A stretch of 64,000 nucleotides of DNA from positions 395,501 to 459,500 of the forward strand of contig NC_008044.1 of assembly GCF_000014065.1 (NCBI RefSeq). Reading direction: 5' to 3'. The position numbers and the translations under genes are program-made. Of the stretch, positions 18,022-26,685 are shown piece by piece. Origin of the DNA: Ruegeria sp. TM1040. Its GTDB lineage: Bacteria > Pseudomonadota > Alphaproteobacteria > Rhodobacterales > Rhodobacteraceae. Below the pieces are notes generated by a model. The model was not told the DNA's origin. It did not search any database and was given only the letters and a program-made list of their open reading frames with translations. Every line of letters starts with the position of its first letter. The stretch's first letter is position 1.

Positions 18022-19305
18022 ATGCTGCGGCGACTGGCTCTTGGCCTGCTCCTCTGCGCCGCCTCTGGGGTGAGCGCGGAGGAGTTCCAGACCCTCAAAG
18101 GACACGGAGGGCCGATCATGGCGCTTGCCGTGAACGATCGGGGGCACGTGGCCAGCGCCAGTTTCGACAATTCCGTCTCACTCTGGCAGGAGGGGGCGCC
18201 GAGCTGGCTCGAGGCACATGAAGCAGCCGCGACCGTGGTGGCCTTTGGCCCTGATGATACCCTGTTCAGCGCAGGCGACGACTTTGTGATTTATCGCTGG
18301 CAGCAGGGCCACCCCCAAGAGATCGGACGGCATACCGCCAAGATCCGCGCCTTGGACCTCTCGCGCGATGGGGAATGGCTCGCCTCCGCAAGCTGGGATG
18401 GCGGCATTGGTCTTTGGCCTATGAGTGCGGGCACGCCCCGCCGCATCGCGGTTGGAACGGGCGTGAACGATCTTGCCTTTGACGGGGCCGGTCGCCTCTT
18501 CGTCGCCACCATGACCGGGCAGATCCAAGTCTTCGACAGCCCGGAGGCTGCCCCACGAATTCTGGCGGAACAAGGGTTTGGCATCAACCGTTTGGTGCTC
18601 TCTGCTGCTGGCTGGCTGGCCTATGGCGCCGTTGATGGCGGCACCCGTGTGATCAACGCAGAAACCGGGGCCGAGATTGCCGATTTCACCCTCGACCGGC
18701 GGCCCATACTGGCCCTTGCGCATCATGCCGAGAGCCAGCAGATCGCCGTGGGTGATGGGCATGGCTATATCATGATGATCGACACACACGACTGGAGCAT
18801 TGCGCGCGATTTTCGGGCCATGCGCGAAGGCCCCGTCTGGGCTCTGGCGTTTTCAAAGGACGGCCAGCGGGTCTGGGCAGGCGGCATACACGATGTGATC
18901 TATGGCTGGCCCATCGCGCTGATGGCCAGCAGCCCAGCGGCGGGAACCGAGACCCGCACATTCCTGCAGGCGCCTGAAACCATGCCCAATGGTGAGCGCC
19001 AATTCATGCGAAAATGCTCGGTTTGCCACGATTTGGTCGCCACAGAGCAGCGGCGCGCCGGTCCTCATCTGGCGGGGCTCTTTGGACGACCGGCCGGCAG
19101 TCTGCCTGGCTATCGGTATTCCGACACGCTGGCGCAGTCTGACATCATCTGGGGTGCCGAGACCATCGATGCCCTGTTCGATCTCGGCCCTGACCATTAT
19201 ATTCCGGGGTCCAAGATGCCGATGCAGCGCATCACCGCCCCCACAGATCGCCAAGATCTGATAGACTATCTGAAAACCGCGACACAACTTTCGGAGGATA
19301 ATTGA
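18022..19305 (+). CDS. WD40 beta-propeller fused to a class I cytochrome c
   Basis: A 427-residue exported protein. A signal peptide (1-19) precedes WD40-like repeats over residues 22-300 (for example LASASWDGGIGLW and VWALAFSKDGQRVWAGG). A C-terminal cytochrome c domain has haem motif CSVCH (332-336), AGPHLAGLFGR, and probable axial Met399 in GSKMPMQR. It starts four bases after fdhC, so it belongs to the FDH operon and should work in the periplasm. It may be an electron carrier or docking partner for FDH; no experimental role is known to me. Confidence 0.85.
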   Translation: MLRRLALGLLLCAASGVSAEEFQTLKGHGGPIMALAVNDRGHVASASFDNSVSLWQEGAPSWLEAHEAAATVVAFGPDDTLFSAGDDFVIYRWQQGHPQEIGRHTAKIRALDLSRDGEWLASASWDGGIGLWPMSAGTPRRIAVGTGVNDLAFDGAGRLFVATMTGQIQVFDSPEAAPRILAEQGFGINRLVLSAAGWLAYGAVDGGTRVINAETGAEIADFTLDRRPILALAHHAESQQIAVGDGHGYIMMIDTHDWSIARDFRAMREGPVWALAFSKDGQRVWAGGIHDVIYGWPIALMASSPAAGTETRTFLQAPETMPNGERQFMRKCSVCHDLVATEQRRAGPHLAGLFGRPAGSLPGYRYSDTLAQSDIIWGAETIDALFDLGPDHYIPGSKMPMQRITAPTDRQDLIDYLKTATQLSEDN

Positions 19306-19306
19306 A

Positions 19307-19432
19307 ATGAAAGCCATGCTAACAGGCTTTGCCCTCATCGCCGTCATCGCCGTGGGCGCAGATCTTGCGCTGGAGCAGGCAGGGTATTCGGCGCAGGAGC
19401 AAAACTCCGGCACCGCCGTGCGCCTGAACTGA
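19307..19432 (+). CDS. 41-residue single-helix peptide in the FDH operon
   Basis: A short reading frame starting MKAMLTGFALIAVIAVGADL, with one hydrophobic helix (about residues 4-18) followed by a polar tail ending AVRLN. The ATG is one base past the stop of the WD40-cytochrome gene, with GGAGG about 10 bases upstream, and the frame ends nine bases before the response regulator. Spacing, ribosome site and composition support a real gene. It may be a small membrane subunit or an uncleaved leader peptide. No family recognised. Confidence 0.6.
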   Translation: MKAMLTGFALIAVIAVGADLALEQAGYSAQEQNSGTAVRLN

Positions 19433-19441
19433 CACCCTCAG

Positions 19442-20794
19442 ATGAACGTCTCCAGCGTCATTCGCGACGAATACTCTGAATCGCTGTCGTCAGCGTCGAT
19501 CCTTGTGATTGATGACGAACCCGGGATGCGTCATTTCATGACAAAAATCCTGGAACCCCGCTGCAAGCGCGTGGAGCAGGCCGCCTCGGCGGCCGAGGCG
19601 TCGGATATTCTCGACAAGGCCCATTTCGACCTCATTGTGCTTGATAACATCATGCCGGGCAAAACCGGCCTTGATTGGGTGGCTGAACAGCGCCGGGTCG
19701 GTTTGTTTGCCGATACCATCCTGGTCACAGCCTATGCGGACCTCGATACGGCGATTCAGGCGCTGCGGATCGGAATTGCAGATTTTGTGCTCAAGCCGTT
19801 TCGCGCCAATCAGATCCTCAATGCGGTGGCGCGCGCCCTCGACCGCAAGTACCTGCGGCGTGAAAACTATCTATTGAAACACGAGCTCTCTGCCGAGAAA
19901 TCCAGCGCGCGGGGGCGTCTTCTCGGAAAATCTGCCGCCATTGAGAAGGTGCGAAAGATGTTGCAGCGTCTCGCGCCGCTGCCGACGCCGGTGCTGTTTA
20001 CGGGGGCGTCGGGAACCGGCAAGGAGATCGCGGCCCGCACACTGCATTCGCTGTCGGATCGCGCAGAGCAGCCCTTTGTTGCCATCAACTGTGCCAGCCT
20101 GTCGCCGGATCGGCTTGCCGAAGAGCTTTTCGGCGTCGTGGACGCGCAAGATCGCCGCCGTGATGGGCTGTTTTTGCATGCAGATGGTGGCACGCTGTTT
20201 TTGGATGAGGTGGCGCAGATGCCCGAACAGGTGCAGGCGGCCCTGTTGCGGGTTCTGGAGGATCAAAAGGTTCGCCCGGTAGGCGCCGAACGTGATATTC
20301 CGCTCAACCTGCGCTTTTTGTTGGCCACCAATGCGGATCTGCTGCAGGCGGTCGAGGAGGGAAAATTCCGCGCTGACCTTTATCACCGGATCAATGTGGT
20401 CAATATCGAGATGCCCGCCCTCAAAGAGCGCATCGAGGATATTGTGGAGCTGGCCGCGCTGTTCATGGATCAATTTGCGCTGAGCCTTGGCATGCCCGCG
20501 CTGGAACTTGATGAGGAAACACTTCTGAAATTCTCACGCTATGCGTGGCCAGGTAATGTGCGCGAGTTGCGCAATCTGATCGAACGCTCGGTTATCCTTG
20601 GCGCTTTTCCCGAAGAGTTTTCCGGCACGGGTTCTGTGATCGGAGCCGCCGCCGTCGAAAACCTCGATATGGTCATGCAGCGCCACATCATGCACGTGTT
20701 GGACGCCTGCGATGGGAACCGGGCAGAGGCGGCCCGACGACTGGGAGTGTCGCGCAAGACCGTCGACAGGAAATGCGCAAGCTGGGGGCTATAG
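19442..20794 (+). CDS. NtrC-type response regulator lacking the GAFTGA loop
   Basis: A 450-residue regulator: receiver (20-135) with acidic pair Asp24/Asp25, phosphoacceptor Asp68 and Lys118; AAA+ domain with Walker A GASGTGKE (188-195) and Walker B FLDE (253-256); and a Fis-type DNA-binding C-terminus (RRLGVSRKTVDRK). After EELFG (residue 231) the sigma-54-contacting GAFTGA loop is absent and replaced by VVDAQDRRRDGLF. Activators without this loop, such as R. capsulatus NtrC, work with sigma-70. It ends the FDH operon and faces the histidine kinase, its likely partner. The target is probably the FDH locus (inference). Confidence 0.9.
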   Translation: MNVSSVIRDEYSESLSSASILVIDDEPGMRHFMTKILEPRCKRVEQAASAAEASDILDKAHFDLIVLDNIMPGKTGLDWVAEQRRVGLFADTILVTAYADLDTAIQALRIGIADFVLKPFRANQILNAVARALDRKYLRRENYLLKHELSAEKSSARGRLLGKSAAIEKVRKMLQRLAPLPTPVLFTGASGTGKEIAARTLHSLSDRAEQPFVAINCASLSPDRLAEELFGVVDAQDRRRDGLFLHADGGTLFLDEVAQMPEQVQAALLRVLEDQKVRPVGAERDIPLNLRFLLATNADLLQAVEEGKFRADLYHRINVVNIEMPALKERIEDIVELAALFMDQFALSLGMPALELDEETLLKFSRYAWPGNVRELRNLIERSVILGAFPEEFSGTGSVIGAAAVENLDMVMQRHIMHVLDACDGNRAEAARRLGVSRKTVDRKCASWGL

Positions 20795-20824
20795 CGCCGC
20801 CTGCGTCTTGCGCGAAACAGCGCG

Positions 20825-22801
20825 TTATCTCTGATCCGGGTCATCCGCGTCAGTTGGCTCTGGCAGCCAGATCAGGAACTCCGCCCCCCGCGCGCGTCTG
20901 TTGCGCACCGTGATGCGCCCGCCAGCCCGCTGAATGAGGGTCTGGCTGATGGACAGCCCAAGCCCCGTGCCTTCGCCCTGTTTTGTCGTAAAGAAAGGGT
21001 CGAATATGTGATCGATCCGCTCCATGGGGATGCCGGGGCCGGTATCGGCGATCCGCAGGGCAACACCTGTCTGTGCATCGCGTACCTCGCCCGCAACAGA
21101 GATCGCAAGCGTGCCTTTGCCCTCCATCGCCTGGCTGGCGTTGATGATGATATTGATCACCACCTGTTGCAATTCGCCCGGGTCGATGCGGACGTGTGGC
21201 GCGGCGTCAAACTGTGTGAGGACCCGCACCTCTTGTTTCGAGATGACGTGATCCACCAACACAAGACAGTCGCGGACCACGGCGGCCACATCCACATGCT
21301 CGGCAAAGGTGCCAAACTCCGACGGGCGCGCGAACTGCAAGAGTTTGCCCACGATGGCCCCGATGCGCATCACTTGATTGTCGATCAGATCGAGCTCGGT
21401 GCGCACCGGCTCTGCTGCGTCGCCAAGGGTCATACGCATCACATCCACATTGCCCTGGATCACCGCGACGGGATTGTTGATCTCATGGGCGACGCCTGCG
21501 GTGATTTCCCCGATCGAGGCCAGTTTTTCACTCATCACCAGCTGGCGAAAGGTCTCTTCGAGTTTGGCATTTGCGACTTGCAACTCTCGCGTGCGCTCTT
21601 CGACGCGCAGGTTCAGCTCTCCGGCCCAGTTGCGCAGCCGCCGGTCGCGTTCCTGGACCTGATCAAGCAATGTGTTGAGGTGATTGGCCACCTGACCGAT
21701 CTCGTCACCGCGCGCCGAGGTCTGATTGCGGGCGGTGAGGTCGCCGCGCTCCACCCTCGCCATGGTGCGCGTCATCTGCTCGAGTGGGGCAAAGATCCCT
21801 TTGGCCAACCACAAGAACAGCGGCGCGGTGAGTGCGATCACCAGCACAAATGCCCCAACCACCGTCCAATAAGCCGCGCGTTTTGCGGTCTCATAGGGGG
21901 CTTCCAGGAAGCCGACGTAGAGCATGCCGACCCGTTTGCCAAAGCTGTCGCTGATCGGCAGATACCCCGAAATGTACCAATCATTCACGACAAAGGCGCT
22001 GTCTAGCCATGTGCGCCCCTTGCCGAGCACCGCGTCACGTACGGCAGCAGACACCCGCGTGCCAAGCGCACGCACGTCCTCGAAGAGGCGCACATTTGTG
22101 GAGACGCGGGTGTCTGATAAAAACAGGGTGGCGGTGCCTTGTCGCCCATCGCTGTACTGTCCTTGCAGATAGACGAGTTCGTTGAGCGTATCGATGAAAT
22201 CAAGGTTGCGGTTGAGCAAGATCCCCCCCACCAACACCCGGATCTCGCCATTCACGCGCACTGGGGCGGCGGTGTGCACCACCATACCCCGATCCTCCAC
22301 GGTGTGATCGGCGGGGGCGGCGGCTTCGGTCTCGATCAGCTCAATCCGGGCTTCTGCCGCCAGCGCAGGGGAAAGGGCCGCCAGATCGCTGGCCGAGAGA
22401 ATATCGATCTCCGAGACCATGCGGCCAGCGGCGGCTTGAAAGATGACCGGCCATTTTTCTTTGGCGTCAGTCAGCTCATCGCCTTGTAGAAGATAGAGAA
22501 AGTCGAGTCCGAGGCGATCCTGGCTTTGCTCCAGAAAGGCTGGCGTTAAACCTGGGTCGCGCGTGAGGACGTCTGCGATCTCGGCTGATTGGGCAAGTCC
22601 TTGCAGCGCACGCGCCGAGTTGCTCTGAAGGTGGCCGAGATATTGCTCGGCGATGCGCAGATCGCTTTCGACCTTTTCGATCAATATTTTATCGTAATCC
22701 GCATTCCAACGCGCCATCGCCACCACCATCAAAAGCGGCATCAACACGATAAGCGGTAGCAGCGCCAGAATGAGCAGGCGCAAGCGGACAGATTTCAGCA
22801 T
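20825..22801 (-). CDS. Membrane sensor histidine kinase, partner of the FDH-locus regulator
   Basis: A 658-residue kinase with a first membrane helix (8-30), a periplasmic sensor region of about 280 residues resembling a Cache-type domain (31-308), a second helix (311-333), HAMP (335-388) and coiled coil. The HisKA domain has phosphoacceptor His439 (GVAHEINNP), and HATPase has ADTGPGIP and GTGLGLSIS. It converges on the response regulator with 30 bases between stops, the usual sign of a cognate pair. The signal is unknown; formate or redox state would fit the neighbourhood but cannot be read from the sequence. Confidence 0.9.
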   Translation of the reverse strand: MLKSVRLRLLILALLPLIVLMPLLMVVAMARWNADYDKILIEKVESDLRIAEQYLGHLQSNSARALQGLAQSAEIADVLTRDPGLTPAFLEQSQDRLGLDFLYLLQGDELTDAKEKWPVIFQAAAGRMVSEIDILSASDLAALSPALAAEARIELIETEAAAPADHTVEDRGMVVHTAAPVRVNGEIRVLVGGILLNRNLDFIDTLNELVYLQGQYSDGRQGTATLFLSDTRVSTNVRLFEDVRALGTRVSAAVRDAVLGKGRTWLDSAFVVNDWYISGYLPISDSFGKRVGMLYVGFLEAPYETAKRAAYWTVVGAFVLVIALTAPLFLWLAKGIFAPLEQMTRTMARVERGDLTARNQTSARGDEIGQVANHLNTLLDQVQERDRRLRNWAGELNLRVEERTRELQVANAKLEETFRQLVMSEKLASIGEITAGVAHEINNPVAVIQGNVDVMRMTLGDAAEPVRTELDLIDNQVMRIGAIVGKLLQFARPSEFGTFAEHVDVAAVVRDCLVLVDHVISKQEVRVLTQFDAAPHVRIDPGELQQVVINIIINASQAMEGKGTLAISVAGEVRDAQTGVALRIADTGPGIPMERIDHIFDPFFTTKQGEGTGLGLSISQTLIQRAGGRITVRNRRARGAEFLIWLPEPTDADDPDQR

Positions 22802-22900
22802 GAATGGGGCTCCCTCCCAGCGCCGCCAGACGGCGCTCCATGTGCGAACAGTCTCGCTGGAACGCGCCTTGGGTGCAAGGCGGGCGCTGAGGGATTTGGA

Positions 22901-23641
22901 TTAGGCTGGTACCTCCGCACCCGCCCAGTCGAACTGTTTGCCGCTGTCTTTGGGGGTCAGCTGGCTCAGCACGGAGGCCAGGCATTTCGCAGAGTATTCA
23001 GGCGTGAACAGTTTGCCCTCGGGAACATTGCCCTGAAACGGGGCGGAAAGCCCCGTGTCCACGGTGCCGGGGTGCAGGCAGACGCAGATCGCATCTTCGT
23101 TCTTGCGTGCAACCTCGATGGCGTAGTTGCGCATCAGCATACACAATGCAGCCTTGGAGGCACGATAGGCGTGCCAACCGCCGAGGCCGTTGTCGCTGAT
23201 GGATCCCACCCGAGCGGCCAGTGCCGCAAAAACCGTGCGTCCCTTGCGGGGCATCCGCCCCAGAAAGTGTTTGGCCACCAGCGCAGGGCCGATCGTGTTG
23301 ATGCCGAACACCTGCTCAAACGCGGCTTTGTCTTGATGCCGGTAGCTCTTTTCCGGTGAAAGCCCTGTCTCTTGGTCGGTCAGAATGCCGGTTGCCACAA
23401 TCACCATCTCCGCCGCACCGATCCGCGTTGCGAGTGCTTCAAGATCCGAGTCGGATGTTATATCTGCTTGATGTTGAGCGATTTTCTCTTGGCCAGCGGG
23501 CGACCCTTCAAAGGAGATGTCACCCCCGCGGGATACGGCATGGACCGTCTCAACCGCCGACATGCCGGCATAGGTTTCCACCAGGGCGCGGCCAATGCCG
23601 CCTGAGGCTCCAAAAATCACGACTGTGCGCGGGTCTGTCAT
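22901..23641 (-). CDS. Short-chain dehydrogenase/reductase (last gene of RpoE-type operon)
   Basis: A 246-residue classical SDR: cofactor loop GASGGIGRA near residue 10 and the YRASK catalytic pair near residue 163. It resembles the C-factor/CsgA-like SDRs more than sugar dehydrogenases. I chose the ATG at 23641 because it overlaps the stop of the preceding SDR by four bases; an upstream in-frame ATG adds 18 unlike residues. Last gene of an eight-gene chain; substrate unknown. Confidence 0.85.
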   Translation of the reverse strand: MTDPRTVVIFGASGGIGRALVETYAGMSAVETVHAVSRGGDISFEGSPAGQEKIAQHQADITSDSDLEALATRIGAAEMVIVATGILTDQETGLSPEKSYRHQDKAAFEQVFGINTIGPALVAKHFLGRMPRKGRTVFAALAARVGSISDNGLGGWHAYRASKAALCMLMRNYAIEVARKNEDAICVCLHPGTVDTGLSAPFQGNVPEGKLFTPEYSAKCLASVLSQLTPKDSGKQFDWAGAEVPA

Positions 23642-24360
23642 ATCAACCTCGTTACCAATTTGCGGGGCAGGAGTGCAGCGATGCGAAACACCCACGAAAA
23701 CGGCGCGGGAAAAGAAGTCTGGAACCGATTTGAGCGCATCGCCTTGATGCAGCAGGCAGCGGCATCTTCGGGGGTCTGGATCATCGGCATCTTGAAGTCA
23801 TTCTTGGCCGTAAGCCGGGTCTTGATAAAGCCTGGATTGACCACCTGTACTTTCACGCCGCTGTCGCGCAGATCGCGGTGCAGGTTCTCGCCCAGATGCA
23901 TCACTGCCGCCTTGGAGGCGCCATAGCCGATTGCCCCCGGAAGCCCGGTGAACCCCGCGAGCGAGCCAATCAACACAATATGCCCATGCCCGCGTCTGGC
24001 GAACCGTGGGGCCACCCGTCCCATGGCGCGCATTGCGCCCATGAAATTGACTTCGCAGATGGCCTCTGCGGTTTCGGGTTCCCATTCCTGTACTGTCATC
24101 GGGTCGTACAGACCGGCACAATAGATCACCCCGTCAGCATCAGAGGCGGCTTCGGCGGCACTCGCAACCGAGCGCGAATCGGTGACATCCATAGGCAGGG
24201 CTTGCGCATCACCGAGCCCGTCAGAAAGCGCCTGCAGACGGTCTGCGTTGCGTGCAGACAGGATCAAGGATGCGCCTTCTTGGTCGAGGGCTTCGGCCAA
24301 TGCGCGCCCAAGACCCTCGCTCGCGCCGATGATCCACCATGTTTGATTTTTGAAGCTCAT
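23638..24360 (-). CDS. Short-chain dehydrogenase/reductase
   Basis: A 240-residue SDR with cofactor motif GASEGLGRA (12-20), SLAG with catalytic Ser near 138, and YGASK near 151-155. The C-terminus is hydrophobic and basic (WVFRIAALLPRKL), suggesting membrane association, as in lipid-active SDRs. It overlaps its neighbours by four bases on both sides. Its place beside a CFA-type lipid methyltransferase suggests a lipid or aldehyde substrate; that is inference. Confidence 0.85.
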   Translation of the reverse strand: MSFKNQTWWIIGASEGLGRALAEALDQEGASLILSARNADRLQALSDGLGDAQALPMDVTDSRSVASAAEAASDADGVIYCAGLYDPMTVQEWEPETAEAICEVNFMGAMRAMGRVAPRFARRGHGHIVLIGSLAGFTGLPGAIGYGASKAAVMHLGENLHRDLRDSGVKVQVVNPGFIKTRLTAKNDFKMPMIQTPEDAAACCIKAMRSNRFQTSFPAPFSWVFRIAALLPRKLVTRLI

Positions 24361-24926
24361 GACTGTTCCGGTGCGTCTGTGTCGGGCGCGGGGCGAATGG
24401 TGGCGACAAGCTCTGCAACCTTGATGCCGAATTTGCGCATCTCGGAACGGTTCATGATGGTCCCATTCTCCATTAGATACATCCAGTCAGTCACATCAAG
24501 CACATGACCACCGGCATCCTTGGGCAGGCGAATGCGATACTGAAGCCGCACCGTGGCGCCTTCGTGCTGGCCTGTGCCCGTGCCGATGATATCCTCTGCA
24601 GTTGCGGTGAAGCTGCCGTTTTCGTGGATCTCGAGGTTCCATTGTCTGGCCTGTGTGCCACCGCCAGCATAGGAAAAATCTTCTGACAGCGTGCCACGGG
24701 TGCCGTCCCAGGTGCCGTTCATCTCAGCCACAAAGCGGGAGACCACGCGGCCGGTTGGCCCGTAGATCATCCCTTCGGAAATGAAACGCCCGTTCAGATG
24801 TGTGCGGATGTCAAAGGCAGGACCTGTGCCGGTGTAGTCAGAGGGGCGCTGGGCGCGAAAGCCAAAGCCGGGCCGCCACAAAAGCAAGAGCAGCACGAGG
24901 ACAGTGATGCCGAGGAGGAGTTTCAT
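24357..24926 (-). CDS. DUF3833 lipocalin-like membrane-anchored protein
   Basis: A 189-residue protein with an N-terminal membrane anchor (LLLGITVLVLLLLLW, no lipobox Cys) followed by a DUF3833 domain (HLNGRFISEGMIYGPTGR, then DWMYLMENGTIMNRSEM). The family is small, periplasm-facing and without a known reaction. It is regularly found with CFA-type genes and SDRs in Rhodobacterales. Four-base overlaps tie it to both neighbours. Confidence 0.8.
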   Translation of the reverse strand: MKLLLGITVLVLLLLLWRPGFGFRAQRPSDYTGTGPAFDIRTHLNGRFISEGMIYGPTGRVVSRFVAEMNGTWDGTRGTLSEDFSYAGGGTQARQWNLEIHENGSFTATAEDIIGTGTGQHEGATVRLQYRIRLPKDAGGHVLDVTDWMYLMENGTIMNRSEMRKFGIKVAELVATIRPAPDTDAPEQS

Positions 24927-26146
24927 GCATGGACCTCTTCACGGGGAAGTTGCAGCGCCAGCACGATTGCGGCGCATTTGATGACACAGGGCAGAACCGC
25001 GTAGGCGAGGGTCAGCGCGGTCAGCGCCGCTGCGGAATTTGTTTCGCCGGGCCGATAACCGCTCACTTCGAGCAGCGGCAGCAGCAGTGCCGCCGCGCTT
25101 GCGAGTGCAAGCTTTGCGGCAAAGGACCAAAGCCCGAAGGCGCGACCAGCTTGCAGCCCTGCACGATCGAGCGCGCCTGCAAAAAGGGCGGGCAGGATGA
25201 CCATATCTGCGCCAAGCGCAGCGCCGGACCCAATGCAGATCAGCGCAAATCCAAAGGCTGCACCCGCAGGCAGGAGAGCGGCGCCGACAAAGGCCAGAAT
25301 GGCGAGGCACATCGCAAAGATCAGGCTGCGAGTCGCCCCATATCGCGCTGCGGTGCGGGTCCAGACCGGCACCGAGAGCCCGGCTGCGAGAAAGAACAGG
25401 ATCAGGAAGGGGCCGGCAAACTCCGGCAGCAGAAGCCTGTCTTCGACAAAGAACAAGAACAGCGTCGAGGTGATTGCCACCGGCAGCGCATTCACAAACG
25501 CCAGCGCCAGAAGGCCGAGGGCCCCCGAGCTGCGCAAGTCGGACAGGGTCAAAGGGGCGTCAGACGCACTTGGGACGCGCCAGAGCGGGCGGCTTGACCA
25601 GAGCGCGACGAGGCAGATAGCGGCCAACAGGATACCAAATGCGCCGTATCCACTGCCCGATGCCCCAAGTGCCACCAGTGCCGCCGGGGCACTCGCGGCA
25701 ATGATAATGCCCGCCAGCGTGCCTGCCTCACGGTAGCCGGCCAGTGAAATCAGCCCGTTTCCCTGCGCCGCCAGTGCGGCGCTTTGCCCGTAAAACAAGA
25801 TCGTCCCAAGGCTGTAGGCGGTGAATACCACCGCAAGGGCTGCGGTAAACCACACCGTGCTGCCCGTCTCGGGCCGCAGCGTGTAGAGCATCACAAACCC
25901 CAGTGCCATGCCCAGAGCGGCAAGGGTGGCAAAGGCAGGCTTTTGACGCGGGTAGCGGTCCACCAGCCAGCCAATCGCGGGGTCCTGTGCAAAATCCATC
26001 ACCCGGATGCCGGCCAGGATCACGCCGAGGGTGGCAAGACTCATGCCAAGCTCCCCCGTCGCGTATCGCGGTAGGTGGATATAGAGCGGCAAGCCAGCCG
26101 CAGCCAGCATCAGTGCATATGTGCTGACCCGCCAGTTCACTGTCAC
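24923..26146 (-). CDS. MFS transporter, GPH/MelB-like
   Basis: A 407-residue inner-membrane carrier with about twelve hydrophobic segments. The motif RVMDFAQDPAIGWLVDRY (residues 48-65) is typical of the glycoside-pentoside-hexuronide:cation symporter group. In R. sphaeroides a comparable gene lies in the RpoE-controlled operon beside cyclopropane-type fatty acid genes, so a lipid or lysophospholipid substrate is possible. The substrate cannot be read from the sequence. It is coupled by four-base overlaps to both neighbours. Confidence 0.85.
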   Translation of the reverse strand: MTVNWRVSTYALMLAAAGLPLYIHLPRYATGELGMSLATLGVILAGIRVMDFAQDPAIGWLVDRYPRQKPAFATLAALGMALGFVMLYTLRPETGSTVWFTAALAVVFTAYSLGTILFYGQSAALAAQGNGLISLAGYREAGTLAGIIIAASAPAALVALGASGSGYGAFGILLAAICLVALWSSRPLWRVPSASDAPLTLSDLRSSGALGLLALAFVNALPVAITSTLFLFFVEDRLLLPEFAGPFLILFFLAAGLSVPVWTRTAARYGATRSLIFAMCLAILAFVGAALLPAGAAFGFALICIGSGAALGADMVILPALFAGALDRAGLQAGRAFGLWSFAAKLALASAAALLLPLLEVSGYRPGETNSAAALTALTLAYAVLPCVIKCAAIVLALQLPREEVHA

Positions 26147-26685
26147 TCCCCCCGCAGTTGCGCAGACAAACGCGCAGAGCGGCTGTTTGGCGAGAGCCAG
26201 ATCCCGAGGAAACGCTTGCGCAGATCCGGATGCGAGATCCGGCAGGTGCGTTGCCCGTTGAGGCGCATGTCGATGACGTTGGCAGCAGGAGAGACGGCAA
26301 CATAGCTGTCGCCTGAGTTTACATCGCGAAAGCAGCTGGCAAGCTTTTGCAGCATCTGGGGCTGGTCGGACCGCGCACCCTCAATCCGCTGAAGCTCTTT
26401 CTCGGTGCCTTCAAGGAGCTCCGCATCGGAAAACCCCCGCGCATAATCAATGCGAAGCGACAGCGGCTGGTTCCAGTCAAAGCGCCGCGCTCCCTCAATA
26501 TGGAGCGTCGCCGTGTAGATCTCGAAGCCCAGAAACCGCAGCGTTGCCTTACCCAGTTCCACAGGGGCGCGCAGCCCGGTGGAAACCGGGTTCGCCGCAA
26601 GCGGCGTCGCCAGCGTCACGGCCGTAAAGAGCGCGACGCCTGCAAACCAGCAACAGAGGGCGGTGAGGCCGGTTTTAGGTCGCAT
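26143..26685 (-). CDS. Exported chalcone isomerase-like domain protein
   Basis: A 180-residue protein with a signal peptide (about residues 1-30, LTALCCWFAGVALFTAVTLA) and a chalcone-isomerase-like fold (LRFLGFEIYTATLHIEGAR, then LSLRIDYARGF). Bacterial members generally lack chalcone isomerase activity and may bind fatty acids. I chose the ATG at 26685, which overlaps the methyltransferase stop by 11 bases, because the signal peptide starts there. Probable partner in membrane lipid modification; inference from context. Confidence 0.8.
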   Translation of the reverse strand: MRPKTGLTALCCWFAGVALFTAVTLATPLAANPVSTGLRAPVELGKATLRFLGFEIYTATLHIEGARRFDWNQPLSLRIDYARGFSDAELLEGTEKELQRIEGARSDQPQMLQKLASCFRDVNSGDSYVAVSPAANVIDMRLNGQRTCRISHPDLRKRFLGIWLSPNSRSARLSAQLRGE

